Assembly: GCA_963823945.1 (NCBI GenBank)
Contig: CAWGNK010000014.1
Location: 124,001 to 188,000 of the forward strand
Source of the DNA: Bog-793 sp963823945
GTDB lineage: Bacteria; Actinomycetota; Acidimicrobiia; Acidimicrobiales; Bog-793
DNA: 64,000 nt
Direction of reading: 5' to 3'
The notes beneath the pieces are model-generated. The model did no database searches and had not been told where the DNA came from. It was given only the letters and a program-made list of their open reading frames with translations. This document shows, one piece after another, positions 48,362 to 58,183 of the stretch. How positions within the stretch are numbered: position 1 is the stretch's first letter; every line of letters starts with the position of its first letter. Made by a program: the position numbers and the translations under genes.

Positions 48362-49744
48362 TCAACCGGCCGGGGGAGCGCGCCGTGACGCGGCGTCCGG
48401 CGTGACGAGGGCGCGGCCGGAGGCGGCGGCATTCGCGAAGTCGTCGTCGACGAGCACGACATCGCGCCCGACCGCGTCGAGCAGGCTGGCGGCGATCGCG
48501 GCGCGGTACCCGGTCGCGCAGTGGACGGCCAGCCGGCCCTCGGGCAGGTCGTCGAGGCGGGCCAACAGGTCGTGGATCGGGAAGTGGAACGATCCCGCGA
48601 GGTGACTCTCCTGGCGTTCGTCGCGGCGACGGACGTCGACGATCGTGACGTCGCGGGCTGTGGCGAGATCGGCGAAACCGACGACGGGGTAGCTCCGCAG
48701 GGGTGCTTCCGCCCCGAGGTCGCCGAGCGGGCCGAGCCACGCACCCACCGGGCGATCGATACCGATGCGAACGAGCTGGCGTTCCGCGTCCGCGACGTCG
48801 CGCGGAACCGCGCCGATGAGCGTGAGCGGAGTGCCCCAGGGGATCAGCCAGCCGAGGTAGGTCGAGAACGAGGAGTCGAGGACGATGCTGATCGTCCCGG
48901 CGAGATGCTCGTGCGCGAAGGCGACCCGGGAACGCAGGTCGACGACCCACTCGCCGGCGGCGATGCGCTTGTGGAGCTCGGCCGGGTCGACCAGCCCGAC
49001 CGGCGAGAGGTCCGCCGCCGCGGCGCCTTCCCGGTTGCGGGGCCCCATGTGTGCGTAGTAGGCGGGATAGGCGGTCAGCCCGGCGACGAGACGGGCGACA
49101 AACGTGCCCTCGTCGTCGTGTGCGAAGGCGTCGTTGCGCCGCCGCTCGGCGCCGATCGTGCTAGCGGCCGCGACGACGATGTTGCCGGAGGAGCAAAAGC
49201 TCCCGAACCCGTGCGTCGGGTACACGGGCACGTCGTCGGAGAGCATCCCGGCGAGCCGCCGCGCGGAGCGGAACTGCAGGCGCGCGAGGGCTTCGGTGTG
49301 CTCGGCGCCGAGGAGGTCGGGGCGGCCGACGCTGCCGAACAGCAGCGAGCCACCGGTGAAGGCGGCGGGTGTGCCCCCGTCGTCGACGAGGTAGGCGACA
49401 TGGTCGAAGGTGTGCCCGGGTGTCGCGACGACCCGCACGCGCAGTCGCCCGCTGGTGAGCACATCCCCGTCGGCCACGGCCAGTCTCTCGAACTGGAGGT
49501 GCTCCCCGGCGGCGAGGAGATAGCCCGCGCCGGTGCGGCGGGAGAGCTCGAGCCCGCCGGAGACGTAGTCGTTGTGAACGTGGGTTTCGGCGACGAAGGC
49601 GCACTGGAGCCCGCGGGCCGCGAGCAGTCCCTCGACGCGGTCGAGGTCACGTTGCGGGTCGACGACGACCGCGGTCGTGCCGTCGTGCGCGACGTAGCTG
49701 CGGTCGCCGAGTTCGGGTGTCTCGACGACTTCGACGTCGACCAC
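48362..49744 (-). CDS. Metallo-beta-lactamase / rhodanese fusion (persulfide dioxygenase-like)
   Basis: A 460-residue cytoplasmic protein. The MBL domain (about 1-240) has ETHVHNDYVSGGLEL, TPGHTFDHVAYLV, FTGGSLLFGSVGRPDLL and VYPTHGFGSFC, the ETHE1-type iron site. Two rhodanese domains follow: the first (about 265-345) lacks the active Cys, the second (about 350-440) has VHCATGYRAAIAASLL. Such fusions oxidise glutathione or low-molecular-weight persulfides and move sulfane sulfur. GTG 49744 with GAGGA upstream. Divergent from aldehyde dehydrogenase. Confidence 0.88.
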   Translation of the reverse strand: MVDVEVVETPELGDRSYVAHDGTTAVVVDPQRDLDRVEGLLAARGLQCAFVAETHVHNDYVSGGLELSRRTGAGYLLAAGEHLQFERLAVADGDVLTSGRLRVRVVATPGHTFDHVAYLVDDGGTPAAFTGGSLLFGSVGRPDLLGAEHTEALARLQFRSARRLAGMLSDDVPVYPTHGFGSFCSSGNIVVAAASTIGAERRRNDAFAHDDEGTFVARLVAGLTAYPAYYAHMGPRNREGAAAADLSPVGLVDPAELHKRIAAGEWVVDLRSRVAFAHEHLAGTISIVLDSSFSTYLGWLIPWGTPLTLIGAVPRDVADAERQLVRIGIDRPVGAWLGPLGDLGAEAPLRSYPVVGFADLATARDVTIVDVRRRDERQESHLAGSFHFPIHDLLARLDDLPEGRLAVHCATGYRAAIAASLLDAVGRDVVLVDDDFANAAASGRALVTPDAASRRAPPAG

Positions 49745-49882
49745 GGTGCGTCCTCCTCGGGTGCCGGAAGCCAGGGTAACGGCGGCGGGCTGGCGGTGTT
49801 CGGGGCCGCCGTTCGGCGGGCCTTTCCGGCCGGGTTGCTACGCTCCTCGAGCGGCGCAGCCGATGGCGGAAGAGGAGCGCAG

Positions 49883-51316
49883 ATGGACCCTCCGGGGAGG
49901 ACCGGGACGCTCGACTCCGCCGACGGGGTCGCGCGCGCGGTCGCCCGCCTGCGGGCCACCTGCGAGAGCGGTGCGACCCGGGCGTTGTCCTGGCGACGCG
50001 ATCAGCTCGCGCGACTGCGCCGGCTCGTCACCGCGAACGAGCAGCAGCTGGCGAGGGCGCTCGCCGCCGACCTCGGCAAGCCGGCCCACGAGGGCTGGAT
50101 GACCGACCTCGCCGTCGTCACGGGCGAGATCGACTACAGCGCGCGCCATCTCGCGAGGTGGATGCGCGCGACCCACGTGCGCGTGCCGCTCGTCCTGCAA
50201 CCGGCGCGGGCGTATGTCGTGCGCGAGCCGCTCGGAGTGGTGCTCGTCGTCGCGCCCTGGAACTACCCGGTGCAGCTTTCCCTTTCGCCGCTGGTCGGCG
50301 CGCTGGCCGCGGGCAACTGCGTCGCCCTGAAGCCGTCGGAGCTCGCGCCGGAGACGTCCCGCGTGCTCGCCTCGGCGGTCGCCGAGCACTTCGACGACGG
50401 TGCCGTCGTCGTCCTCGAGGGGGGGCCGGAGGTCGTCGGGGCCGCCCTCGAAGCAGGGGTCGATCATCTCTTCTTCACCGGCGGCGAGGCCATCGGCCGG
50501 CTGGTGATGGAAGCGGCCGCGCGCTCCCTGACCCCGGTGACGCTCGAGCTGGGGGGCAAGAACCCGGCGATCGTCGCCGCCGACGCCGACCTCGTCGTCG
50601 CCGCCCGGCGGATCGCCTGGGGGCGCTATCTGAACGCCGGCCAGACCTGCGTCTCGCCCGACTACGTGCTCGTCGAACGAAGGGTCGCCGACGGCTTCAT
50701 CGACGCCCTGCGGGCCGCGATCGCGGATTTCTACGGCGGGGATCCCGCCAGCAGCCAGGAATACGGGCGGATCGTCAACGACCGGCACTTCGCCCGTCTC
50801 GCCGGCCTGCTCGCCTCCCACGGCGGTGAGCTCGTGATCGGCGGCGCGACGGACCCGACGACGCGGTTCGTCGCGCCGGCCGTCGTGCGCGATCCGTCGT
50901 GGGAGTCACCGCTCATGGCCGAGGAGACCTTCGGTCCCATCCTGGCGGTGATCGCCGTCGACGATCTGGAGGAGGCGTTGCGCCGGGTCGCGACCCGGCC
51001 GGACCCGCTCGCGCTCTACGTCTTCTCGGCGAGCCGCCGCACGGTGCGGGAGGTCATCGCCCGCACCCGTTCGGGCGGCGTGTGCGTGAACGGGACCGCG
51101 TTGCAGATCGCCGTGCCGCAGCTGCCCTTCGGCGGCGTCGGTCACTCGGGGAGCGGTGCCTATCACGGCCGCACGGGGTTCGAGCAGCTGAGCCAGGCCC
51201 GTGGCGTGCTCGTCCGGCCCCGCCGGTTCGACGTGCGGCTGATCTACCCGCCGTATCGGCGGGCGGGGATCCGCCTGTTGCGGTTCGCCGAGCGCTGGCC
51301 GAAGCCGCCCCGCTAG
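49883..51316 (+). CDS. Aldehyde dehydrogenase family protein
   Basis: NAD(P)-dependent aldehyde dehydrogenase of the class 3 type, 477 residues. ATG 49883 with an AGAGGAG site. VVLVVAPWNYPVQLSLSPLVGALAAGNCVALKPSE (cofactor loop), FFTGGEAIGRLVMEAAA, LELGGKNPAIV (general base Glu), RYLNAGQTCVSPDYVLV (catalytic Cys) and AEETFGPILAVI are all present. The C-terminal PYRRAGIRLLRFAERWPK may associate with membrane. Likely acts on fatty or aromatic aldehydes. Confidence 0.94.
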   Translation: MDPPGRTGTLDSADGVARAVARLRATCESGATRALSWRRDQLARLRRLVTANEQQLARALAADLGKPAHEGWMTDLAVVTGEIDYSARHLARWMRATHVRVPLVLQPARAYVVREPLGVVLVVAPWNYPVQLSLSPLVGALAAGNCVALKPSELAPETSRVLASAVAEHFDDGAVVVLEGGPEVVGAALEAGVDHLFFTGGEAIGRLVMEAAARSLTPVTLELGGKNPAIVAADADLVVAARRIAWGRYLNAGQTCVSPDYVLVERRVADGFIDALRAAIADFYGGDPASSQEYGRIVNDRHFARLAGLLASHGGELVIGGATDPTTRFVAPAVVRDPSWESPLMAEETFGPILAVIAVDDLEEALRRVATRPDPLALYVFSASRRTVREVIARTRSGGVCVNGTALQIAVPQLPFGGVGHSGSGAYHGRTGFEQLSQARGVLVRPRRFDVRLIYPPYRRAGIRLLRFAERWPKPPR

Positions 51317-51326
51317 GAGGCGGCGC

Positions 51327-52400
51327 TCAGGGCGTGATCGTGATGCCGGATTTCGCGGTGTAGTCGAGCACGAACTCGACCCAGGTGCGCCCCGGGGTGA
51401 GGTCGACGGGCTGGCCGCGCGACGAGGTGTAGGTCGTCGGTGAGGTGAGCGAGGCGCGGTTCCACGTGACGCGGATCGCCTCACCGTTGCGCAGGACCCA
51501 GCCCTTGCCCGATCCGACCGTCTGGCTCTCGACGTCGCCCGACTGGGGCTCGGGGTCCTCGTTGTACGGGCCGATCTTGTAGTGGACGACCTGGACGACG
51601 ACGTTCGTCGTCGTGACGGGTTGATTTGTCAGCGCGTCGGTGTCCGGCACGCCGGAGTAGGTGTGGATCCACTGGCCGGTCGAGGAATCCCACTGCCAGA
51701 CGACGTCGGTTCCCCCGGAGAAGTTGATGGCGAAGTCCCTCACGGGTTGCGCGCCCTTCGGCAGGGGAGCGGTCGTGTAGTCGAAGATCGGCTTGGGCGC
51801 TGCGTGGTACCCGAACAGGTGCCACAGCGCCGCCGCCGAGGCGTAGGTCGAATCGGGCGCCACGCGATCGGGGTTCTGCTGGTAGGCGAGCGAGTGGAGG
51901 AAGTCGTCGGCGTCGTCGATGAACGGCAGCGAGGCGACGGTGCTCCGGTTTGGCCCGATCCCGGCGACGAAAGCCAGCTCGACGTGCTTGAAGACCTCGA
52001 GGACGTGCCAGTCGACCCAGCGGACCGACCGGATCGGGCCGATCAGCGACGGCGTCTCGCACTGGTAGACGGCGATGTAGCGCATGACCCCGCCCTCGGC
52101 CGGGGTGTCGTAGACGATGTCGGCCTCGTTGAGGCCGCTCTGCGGGCGCGCCTGGATCTCGTTGCCGATCTTGACGGCGAGGGGCTCGCGCTCCGGGGCA
52201 CTCCCGCCGGGCGCTGGGAGGTCGGTGAGGGGGCACTTCGTGAGGGGGGCCGTGGCGTGGTGGTGCGAATTGCTGGTGCTCGGCTTGCCGTGGCCACTCG
52301 AGATGACAACGCCCGCCACCGCCCCGCCGACGACGAGGACGATGAGCGCCGCGACGACACGTCCCTTTCTCAGGCTGCGCAGGTAGGAGCGGAGACTCAT
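51327..52400 (-). CDS. DUF3048 domain (YerB-like) membrane-anchored protein
   Basis: ATG 52400 (MSLRSYLRSLRKGR) gives 357 residues; an in-frame ATG at 52445 is possible. A signal anchor (RVVAALIVLVVGGAVAGVVI) is followed by a His/Ser linker and the DUF3048 pattern: PLAVKIGNEIQARPQSGLNEADIVYDTPAEGGVMRYIAVYQ, then GPIRSVRWVDWHVLEVF and a C-terminal FVLDYTAKSGITITP. Extracytoplasmic, function unknown; relatives bind near cell-wall synthesis genes. There is a single Cys pair (KCPLT, QCETP). Confidence 0.88.
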   Translation of the reverse strand: MSLRSYLRSLRKGRVVAALIVLVVGGAVAGVVISSGHGKPSTSNSHHHATAPLTKCPLTDLPAPGGSAPEREPLAVKIGNEIQARPQSGLNEADIVYDTPAEGGVMRYIAVYQCETPSLIGPIRSVRWVDWHVLEVFKHVELAFVAGIGPNRSTVASLPFIDDADDFLHSLAYQQNPDRVAPDSTYASAAALWHLFGYHAAPKPIFDYTTAPLPKGAQPVRDFAINFSGGTDVVWQWDSSTGQWIHTYSGVPDTDALTNQPVTTTNVVVQVVHYKIGPYNEDPEPQSGDVESQTVGSGKGWVLRNGEAIRVTWNRASLTSPTTYTSSRGQPVDLTPGRTWVEFVLDYTAKSGITITP

Positions 52401-52528
52401 CTGGCGGCGGCGTGACTTTGCGGAGTGAGCAGGCACGGGCTGCACGGTAGCGGCTCGCGACCGGCAGGTGTTGGCAATCGCCGGCCTCTACAGGGGGTGC
52501 CGCACCGCCGCCCGCCCGCCGGGGGGGC

Positions 52529-53642
52529 TCAGGCGAGCACCTCGGCGAGCTCGACGTAGTCGAGGCCGTGAGCCTCGGCGACGGGCGCCGAGACCAGCCT
52601 GCCGCCGACCGCGTTGAGCCCGAGCGCGAGGGCGGGGTCCTCGCGCATCGCCTGGCGCCAGCCGAGATCGGCGATCGCCATCGCGTAGGGGAGCGTCGCG
52701 TTGGTGAGGGCGTGGGTCGAGGTGTGCGGCACCGCGCCGGGCATGTTGGCCACGCAGTAGAACAGCGAGTCGTGCACCCGGTAGGTCGGGTCCGAGTGCG
52801 TCGTCGGCCGGGTCGCCTCGAAGCAGCCACCCTGGTCGACCGAGATGTCGACGAGGACCGAGCCCGGCAGCATCGCGGCGACGAGGTTGTCGCTCACGAG
52901 CCGGGGGCGCGCGCCCGACGACGAGCACGGCGCCGATGACGAGGTCCGCGGTGAGGCAGGCGTCCTCGATCACGTGCTCGCTCGAGGCGAGCGTCGTGAG
53001 GCGTCCCTGGTAGACGGTGTCGAGGGCGGCGAGCCGGGCGAGGTCGCGGTCGATGGCGACCACCTCGGCGTGCATGCCGACGGCGATGGCGGCGGCGTTC
53101 GACCCGGCGACGCCGGCGCCGATCACCACGACCCGGCCCGCCCGCACCCCGGGGACACCGCTCAGCAGCACGCCCCGGCCGCCCGCGGGGCGCTGGAGGT
53201 GCTCCGCGCCGGCGATCGTCGCCATCCGGCCGGCTATCTCGCTCATCGGCGCGAGGAGCGGGAGCGAGCCGTCGGGGAGGCGGACCGTCTCATAGGCGAT
53301 CGCCGTCGTACCGCTGTCGAGAATCGCCTGGGTGCAGTCGCGGGCCGCGGCGAGGTGGAGGTAGGTGAACAGGACGAGCCCCTCGCGCAGGCGGTGGAAC
53401 TCCTCCGCGATGGGCTCTTTCACCTTGCAGATGAGTTCCGACTCCGCCCAGAGCTGGTCCGGGTCGGCGACGATTCTCGCGCCGACCCGCAGGTAGTCGG
53501 CGTCCGGGAGGGAGGATCCCTCGCCGGCGGAGTGCTCGACGAGGACGGTGTGGCCCCTGGCGACGAGCTCGCGCACCCCGGCCGGCGTCATCGCCACCCG
53601 GTACTCGCTCTCTTTCAGCTCGCGAGGGACTCCGACGCGCAT
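52529..53642 (-). pseudogene. ald: Alanine dehydrogenase, interrupted by a frameshift
   Basis: ATG 53642 has GGGGAG 6 bases upstream. The first ~240 codons match Ald: RVGVPRELKESEYRVAMTPAGV, ICKVKEP (Lys), FTYLHLAAA (His), and the NAD fold VVVIGAGVAGSNAAAIAVG. After ADLVIGAVLV the frame is lost; the remaining third continues in another frame as SDNLVAAMLPGSVLVDISVD, then GGCFE and SLFYCVANMPGAVPHTSTHAL to AEVLA. The break lies in the GC run at 52901-52920 and fits a net loss of 2 bases. Repaired, the enzyme would be about 370 residues, the family length. It interconverts alanine and pyruvate. Confidence 0.88.
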
Positions 53643-53736
53643 GATCATCTCCCCGATTCGGTCCGCCCGCATCGTGCCAGGGGGTAGGGGGCGCGGCAAG
53701 TGGTCGCCGGCGCCGGTCCCCGTCGGCGGGGCCCGG

Positions 53737-56214
53737 CTACGGGATGGGGTCGAGCGCCTCGAGCAGCGCCCGCGTTTCGGGTGAGGGCTCGCCACCGCCG
53801 AGGCGCGCCAGCGCCCGCTCGAGCTCGGAAAATGCCAGTCGTGCGCCGTCGGCGTCGTTGCCGGCCCCGGCGACCGCCATGAGGTCGCGAGCGAGGATCT
53901 CGGAGTCCTGGTCGGCGACCCGGCCGCGGGCGATCGCCCAGCGCGCCAGTTCGAGCCGATCCGAGGCGAGTGCGAGCGAGGCGAGGTGGTGGGCGCCGTC
54001 GACGATCTCGGCGGTGACGAGCTGGTCGAGCGCCTCAGCGCCGAACCAGCCGTAGCCGGCAGCCACGGCGCCGAGCGGAGGCCCCGTGACGAGGTCGAGC
54101 GCGCCCTTGAGGAGGTCCTCGGCGACGTTGGCCTCGGCGTGCGGTGCCGAGGCGAGGGCCCGCCGGGCCCGCACGAGGTCGCAGGTCACGGCGGGGTCGA
54201 GGACGAGTTCGTCGCCACGGCGGGCAAGAAGGGCGCGCCCGCCCGGGCCGGGCCCGAGGGCAGCGCGCGCGGCACGCGCGACGTTGTCGACCCGCCCCGG
54301 GCGCGATTCGGCGGCCGAGCGGGCGAACAGGGCGTCAGCGGCGCATCCGACGGGCGCCGCGCCGTCGTGGAGCGCGAGATAGGCGACGAGCTCGACCACG
54401 CGGGCGGCGTCCCGTTCGGCGGGCGGCCGCGCCAGCCCGACGAGGGCGGGCTCGGGCCGCAACAGCTGCACCTCGACGGGTCCGGCGAGGGGCACGGCTC
54501 CCAGGCGAGCCCGGTCGGTCGCCAGTCCGGCACGGACCGGCAGGACCGTCGCCGGGCGGCGGGCGTCGGCGAAAAGCCCGTCGAGCAGCGCGAACTGGCC
54601 GGTGGTGGGGGTGACCGCCGTGAGCTCTAGTCCGTAGGGCCAGAGCACCGCACGGTCGGGCTCGAGGGCGAGCCGCTCGGTGCCGCGAGGGCCCGCGGCG
54701 ACGATGCCGGCGACCGTCCCGGCGGCCGCGAGGACGCGCTCGCACTCGCGGTCGTTCGCCTCGCGGCCGACGACGATGAGGGGTTCACGCTGCCAGCGGC
54801 AGGCGAGCCGGGGCTCGGCGGCCGGCGGACCCTCTGCGGCGAGGTCGACGAGGGCGGCGGGCGTCGAGGAGCTCAGCTGGTAGCACTGCTCGGCAGCGGG
54901 CGGCGGGTCGATCCCCACGAGCTCGACGGCGAGCTGCTCGGCCCAGGGCACGGTGCGCAACGAGGTGACGATCGCCTCGAGGGTCCGGTCGACGAGCTCG
55001 TCGTCGCCGTCGACGCCGAGGCGGCGGCCGCGACCCACCACGAGCAGGTACGAGGCGTGCTCGTCGTCGCCGAGCGGCACGAGTGCCGGCAGGAACCGGC
55101 CGTCGTCGCCCGGCAACGGTGCGAAGTCAGCCGGCTCGACCCCGGGGTCGAGGACCCACCACCGCCCGCCGCGGCGGGAGAGGAACGGCCACGGCGTCTC
55201 GGGTCGGGGGGTCGCCAGGAGGAACTCGATGCCGTCGGGGCCGGCCCGCACGAGCCGCACGTCGGGCGGTGCCGCGTCCTGATCCCGCACGACCCGCCAC
55301 AGCAGGCGATTGGCGAGGTCGATCCAGTCGATGAGCGGTGCTTCGGCGAAGGGCTCGAGGGCGACCCGTGCCTGGCCGACCGGGGGCTGGGATGGCGCGG
55401 CCCGCTCACCCGACCGCCGGCCGCTGGAACTCGCCCGCCGCAGGTTGCGGATGCGGCGCGCCAGCGCGCAGGTGGTGATGACGCCGAGGCCGACGAGGGC
55501 GAGCTCGGACAGGCGTCGATCCGGTGCCGGTGGCGCCGGTGACCGCCCGGCAGCGGCGGCGCCGTCCGGCCCCGACGCCCCGGCGCCCGACGGCACTTCG
55601 AGACGCCACCCGGCATGCAGCCGCGCGGGGTCGAGCATGCGCGCCCCGTCGACCTGGCGCCGGCCGAGATTGAGCCGGGCCAGCGCCGGCCAGTCGTCGA
55701 CGCACCCGGTCGTCCGGACGGCGACGTCGGCGAGGCATTCGTCGCGCTCCACGGTGACGATCACTCCCACCTGCCGCCTCTGCTGTTCCAGAGGAGCTGG
55801 TCGGATTGGCGTGCGCGGTCGCGCCGACGCCGTGGCGACGGGTGCCGGCCTGAGATGGGACGCGCCGGGGACCGCCAGAGAGGTCCCGGCGGTGGCGAGG
55901 AGGATGAGGCCGGCGATCGCGCCGGCCCACCGGGCTGACCACGAGCCGGTGTCGAGCGGCTCGTGGTGCCGCAGGGCGCCGCGGACCTGCCGGGCGAGGT
56001 CTGCCGCGGCGAGGGCCCAGAGGACCCCGGCGACGACGACGGCGAGGTGCGCCCAGGTCGAGACCGACCTGGCCGCCGCCAGGCTGACGGGGTTCGCGGG
56101 CTGGGGCGCGAGCAGCCACAGCCGCCCGAGCGCCAGCGGCACGCCGACGACGAGAACGGAGGCCTTCGCCAGGGCGGCGACGCCCGTGCGGAAGGCGGCC
56201 CGCGGCGCGCTCAT
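53737..56214 (-). CDS. Membrane protein with LysM-like and BTAD (SARP-type) domains
   Basis: ATG 56214 overlaps the preceding stop (ATGA); 825 residues. Three membrane helices in the first 110 residues, then a periplasmic-side LysM-like segment at about 150-205 (DDWPALARLNLGRRQ, LDPARLHAGWRLEVP), another helix near 235, and a long cytoplasmic part with a BTAD-type helical domain at the C-terminus (about 670-820: VELVAYLALHDGAAPVGCAADALF, NVARAARAALG, LASLALASDRLELARWAI). The DNA-binding OmpR-like part seems degenerate. Such LysM-BTAD proteins occur beside secretion or pilus loci of actinobacteria; the role is unknown. Confidence 0.78.
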   Translation of the reverse strand: MSAPRAAFRTGVAALAKASVLVVGVPLALGRLWLLAPQPANPVSLAAARSVSTWAHLAVVVAGVLWALAAADLARQVRGALRHHEPLDTGSWSARWAGAIAGLILLATAGTSLAVPGASHLRPAPVATASARPRTPIRPAPLEQQRRQVGVIVTVERDECLADVAVRTTGCVDDWPALARLNLGRRQVDGARMLDPARLHAGWRLEVPSGAGASGPDGAAAAGRSPAPPAPDRRLSELALVGLGVITTCALARRIRNLRRASSSGRRSGERAAPSQPPVGQARVALEPFAEAPLIDWIDLANRLLWRVVRDQDAAPPDVRLVRAGPDGIEFLLATPRPETPWPFLSRRGGRWWVLDPGVEPADFAPLPGDDGRFLPALVPLGDDEHASYLLVVGRGRRLGVDGDDELVDRTLEAIVTSLRTVPWAEQLAVELVGIDPPPAAEQCYQLSSSTPAALVDLAAEGPPAAEPRLACRWQREPLIVVGREANDRECERVLAAAGTVAGIVAAGPRGTERLALEPDRAVLWPYGLELTAVTPTTGQFALLDGLFADARRPATVLPVRAGLATDRARLGAVPLAGPVEVQLLRPEPALVGLARPPAERDAARVVELVAYLALHDGAAPVGCAADALFARSAAESRPGRVDNVARAARAALGPGPGGRALLARRGDELVLDPAVTCDLVRARRALASAPHAEANVAEDLLKGALDLVTGPPLGAVAAGYGWFGAEALDQLVTAEIVDGAHHLASLALASDRLELARWAIARGRVADQDSEILARDLMAVAGAGNDADGARLAFSELERALARLGGGEPSPETRALLEALDPIP

Positions 56215-56995
56215 CCGGCGCTCGGGGCGGGGGGGACCTGGACCCGCAGGGAGTAGGCGACGGTGCCGCGCTGGCCGGGTCCGAGCGAGAGCGAGACGGT
56301 GCACGGACCGGGTTTCCCGGCGACGACGAGGGAGATGCCGTGCGTGCCAGCACCGGACGTGACGACGGAGCCGCAGCCGAGGGTGATCCTGAGGGCTTCG
56401 GCACCGCGCCAGGAGGCGCGCACCGCGGCGAGCCCGCTCGCCGACGCGAACGGGATGGACGTCTCGATGTCGTCGGGGTAGCGGAGCGTCCCCGTCAGTG
56501 TCGGCGTCGTGACGGTGCGCCGGGCACGGCGCTTCGTGGTCCGGGTCCGCGGCGAGGTGGTGGCCGGACGTGGTGGCGGACCTCGGCCGTGGTGGTCGCC
56601 GTGGTGGCGGGAACGGTGGTCGTCGTGGTGGCGGTCGTCGGGATGGTCGTGGCGGAGGGAAGGCTGGAAGTCGTGGTCGTCGAGGGTCCTGGATCCTCGT
56701 GGCGTCGCCGGTGGGCACGGCCGGTTCTTGTCATCCCCCCCGGCCGGCTGGTCGGCGCCGCCTGGACGGCGTGCGGCGGATGGTGTGCCGCCGTGACCGA
56801 GCGGGGCGGACCCACGGAGCGGGCGACGACGCAGAGCACCGTCGCGACGACGAGGCTGAGCGCGACCCAGGCGACGAGGTCGCGGCGCCGGTGTCCCGCG
56901 CCGAGCGACGGCGGGCCCGAGGCGCCCGACTGGTGCCTCGCAGTTCCGGTTTCCGCTCCCCGCCGGGGTGGGGGGGTGTCAGGTTCGATCGGCAC
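56211..56995 (-). pseudogene. Thr-rich membrane-anchored protein, apparently frameshifted
   Basis: GTG 56995 has AAGGTGG upstream. Frame 1 gives a cytoplasmic segment, a membrane helix (LVAWVALSLVVATVLCVVARS) and a TTTTVPATTATTT linker, then falls into an Arg/Pro-rich string and stops at 56495. A second frame supplies a sensible C-terminal domain: TSPRTRTTKRRARRTVTTPT, LRYPDDIETSIPFASASGLAAV, SLVVAGKPGPCTVSLSLGPG, ending at 56211 with ATGA overlap into the LysM-BTAD gene. The frame change would be at about 56560-56575. Whether this is an assembly error or real decay cannot be told here. Confidence 0.55.
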
Positions 56996-57216
56996 GTGCC
57001 ACCTTCAGGCGGGCCGCGAACTGGGGGCCGCGGCCCGGACGTGGGCCATCCGTCACGTTGGGGCGCCGGTCTCCCGTTGCACCTAACGCCGGAGCTGGGC
57101 GCGGGGTCGTGCGGGAACATCGCGGCAGGTCGTGGTGTTGACCTGGATAAGAGGCGTCCCGGCGGCGGGCCAAGCCGCCTCGACGCCTGAGCCGATGAGA
57201 CCCGTGAGGGGGATCC

Positions 57217-58163
57217 GTGCCGGCAGTGACGGTGGAAGATCTGTTGGTGTTGCCGCGCCTCGACGCCGTCGTGACCGGCGTGGAGCGACCGGTGCGGTCC
57301 GTGACGGTGGCGACGCGCGGCCTCGAGGGCGAGGGTTTCCCGGTCCGGCGCGCCTTCGCGGGTCTGCCGCTGGCGGAGCTCGACCCGTTCGTCCACATGG
57401 ACCAGATGGGTGAGGTCGAGTACGCGCCGGGCGAGGCGAAGGGGACGCCGTGGCACCCGCACCGCGGTTTCGAGACCGTCACCTACATGATCGACGGGAC
57501 GTTCCGCCACCGGGACTCGCACGGTGGGGGTGGCCTCATCACGAACGGTGACACGCAGTGGATGACGGCCGGCGCGGGAATCCTGCACATCGAGGCCCCC
57601 CCGGAGGAGCTCGTCGCGGCGGGAGGGCTGTTCCACGGCATCCAGCTGTGGGTGAACCTGCCGTCGGCCGACAAGTGGATCGCGCCGCGCTACCAGGACA
57701 TCGGCGCCGGCAACGTCGCCCTCGTCACCTCGCCTGACGCGGGCGCCCTCGTCCGCATCATCGCCGGCGAGGTCGGCGGCCACCGCGGGCCGGGCACGAC
57801 GCACACGCCGATCACGCTCGTGCACGCGACGATCGAACCCGGGGCGACGCTGCAACTTCCCTGGCAGCCCGGCGACAACGCCTTGGTGTACGTGCTCGCC
57901 GGACGGGGAACCGTCTCGCCGCGGCCCGGCCAGTCGAGGCGGGGGAGCTCGCGGCGTTCGGGAGCGGCGACCATCTCGTCGTCGCGGCGGACCGCCGCCA
58001 GGACGGGCACACACCCCGGCTCGACGTCCTCGTGCTGGGCGGCGCACCGATCGGCGAGACTGTCGCCTGGTACGGGCCGTTCGTCATGAACACCGACGCG
58101 GAGATCCGGCAGGCCTTCGAGGACTACCGGCACGGCCGGCTGGGGGAGATCCCCGCCGAGTGA
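57217..58163 (+). pseudogene. Pirin family protein, frameshifted near the C-terminus
   Basis: GTG 57217 with GAGGGGG just upstream. The N-terminal cupin has FVHMDQMGEVEYAPGEAKGTPWHPHRGFETVTYM (metal His pair in HPHRGFE), GDTQWMTAGAGILHIE and GIQLWVNLP. After YVLAGRGTVS the annotated frame turns to Arg/Ser nonsense, while the next frame continues correctly as VEAGELAAFGSGDHLVVAAD, LDVLVLGGAPIGE and FEDYRHGRLGEIPAE to a stop at 58161-58163. One base seems to be missing in the GGCCC run at 57922-57931. Repaired length is about 315 residues. Pirins are iron-binding quercetinase- or regulator-like proteins. Confidence 0.85.
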
Positions 58164-58183
58164 GCCGGGCCCGGCGGGCCGCC

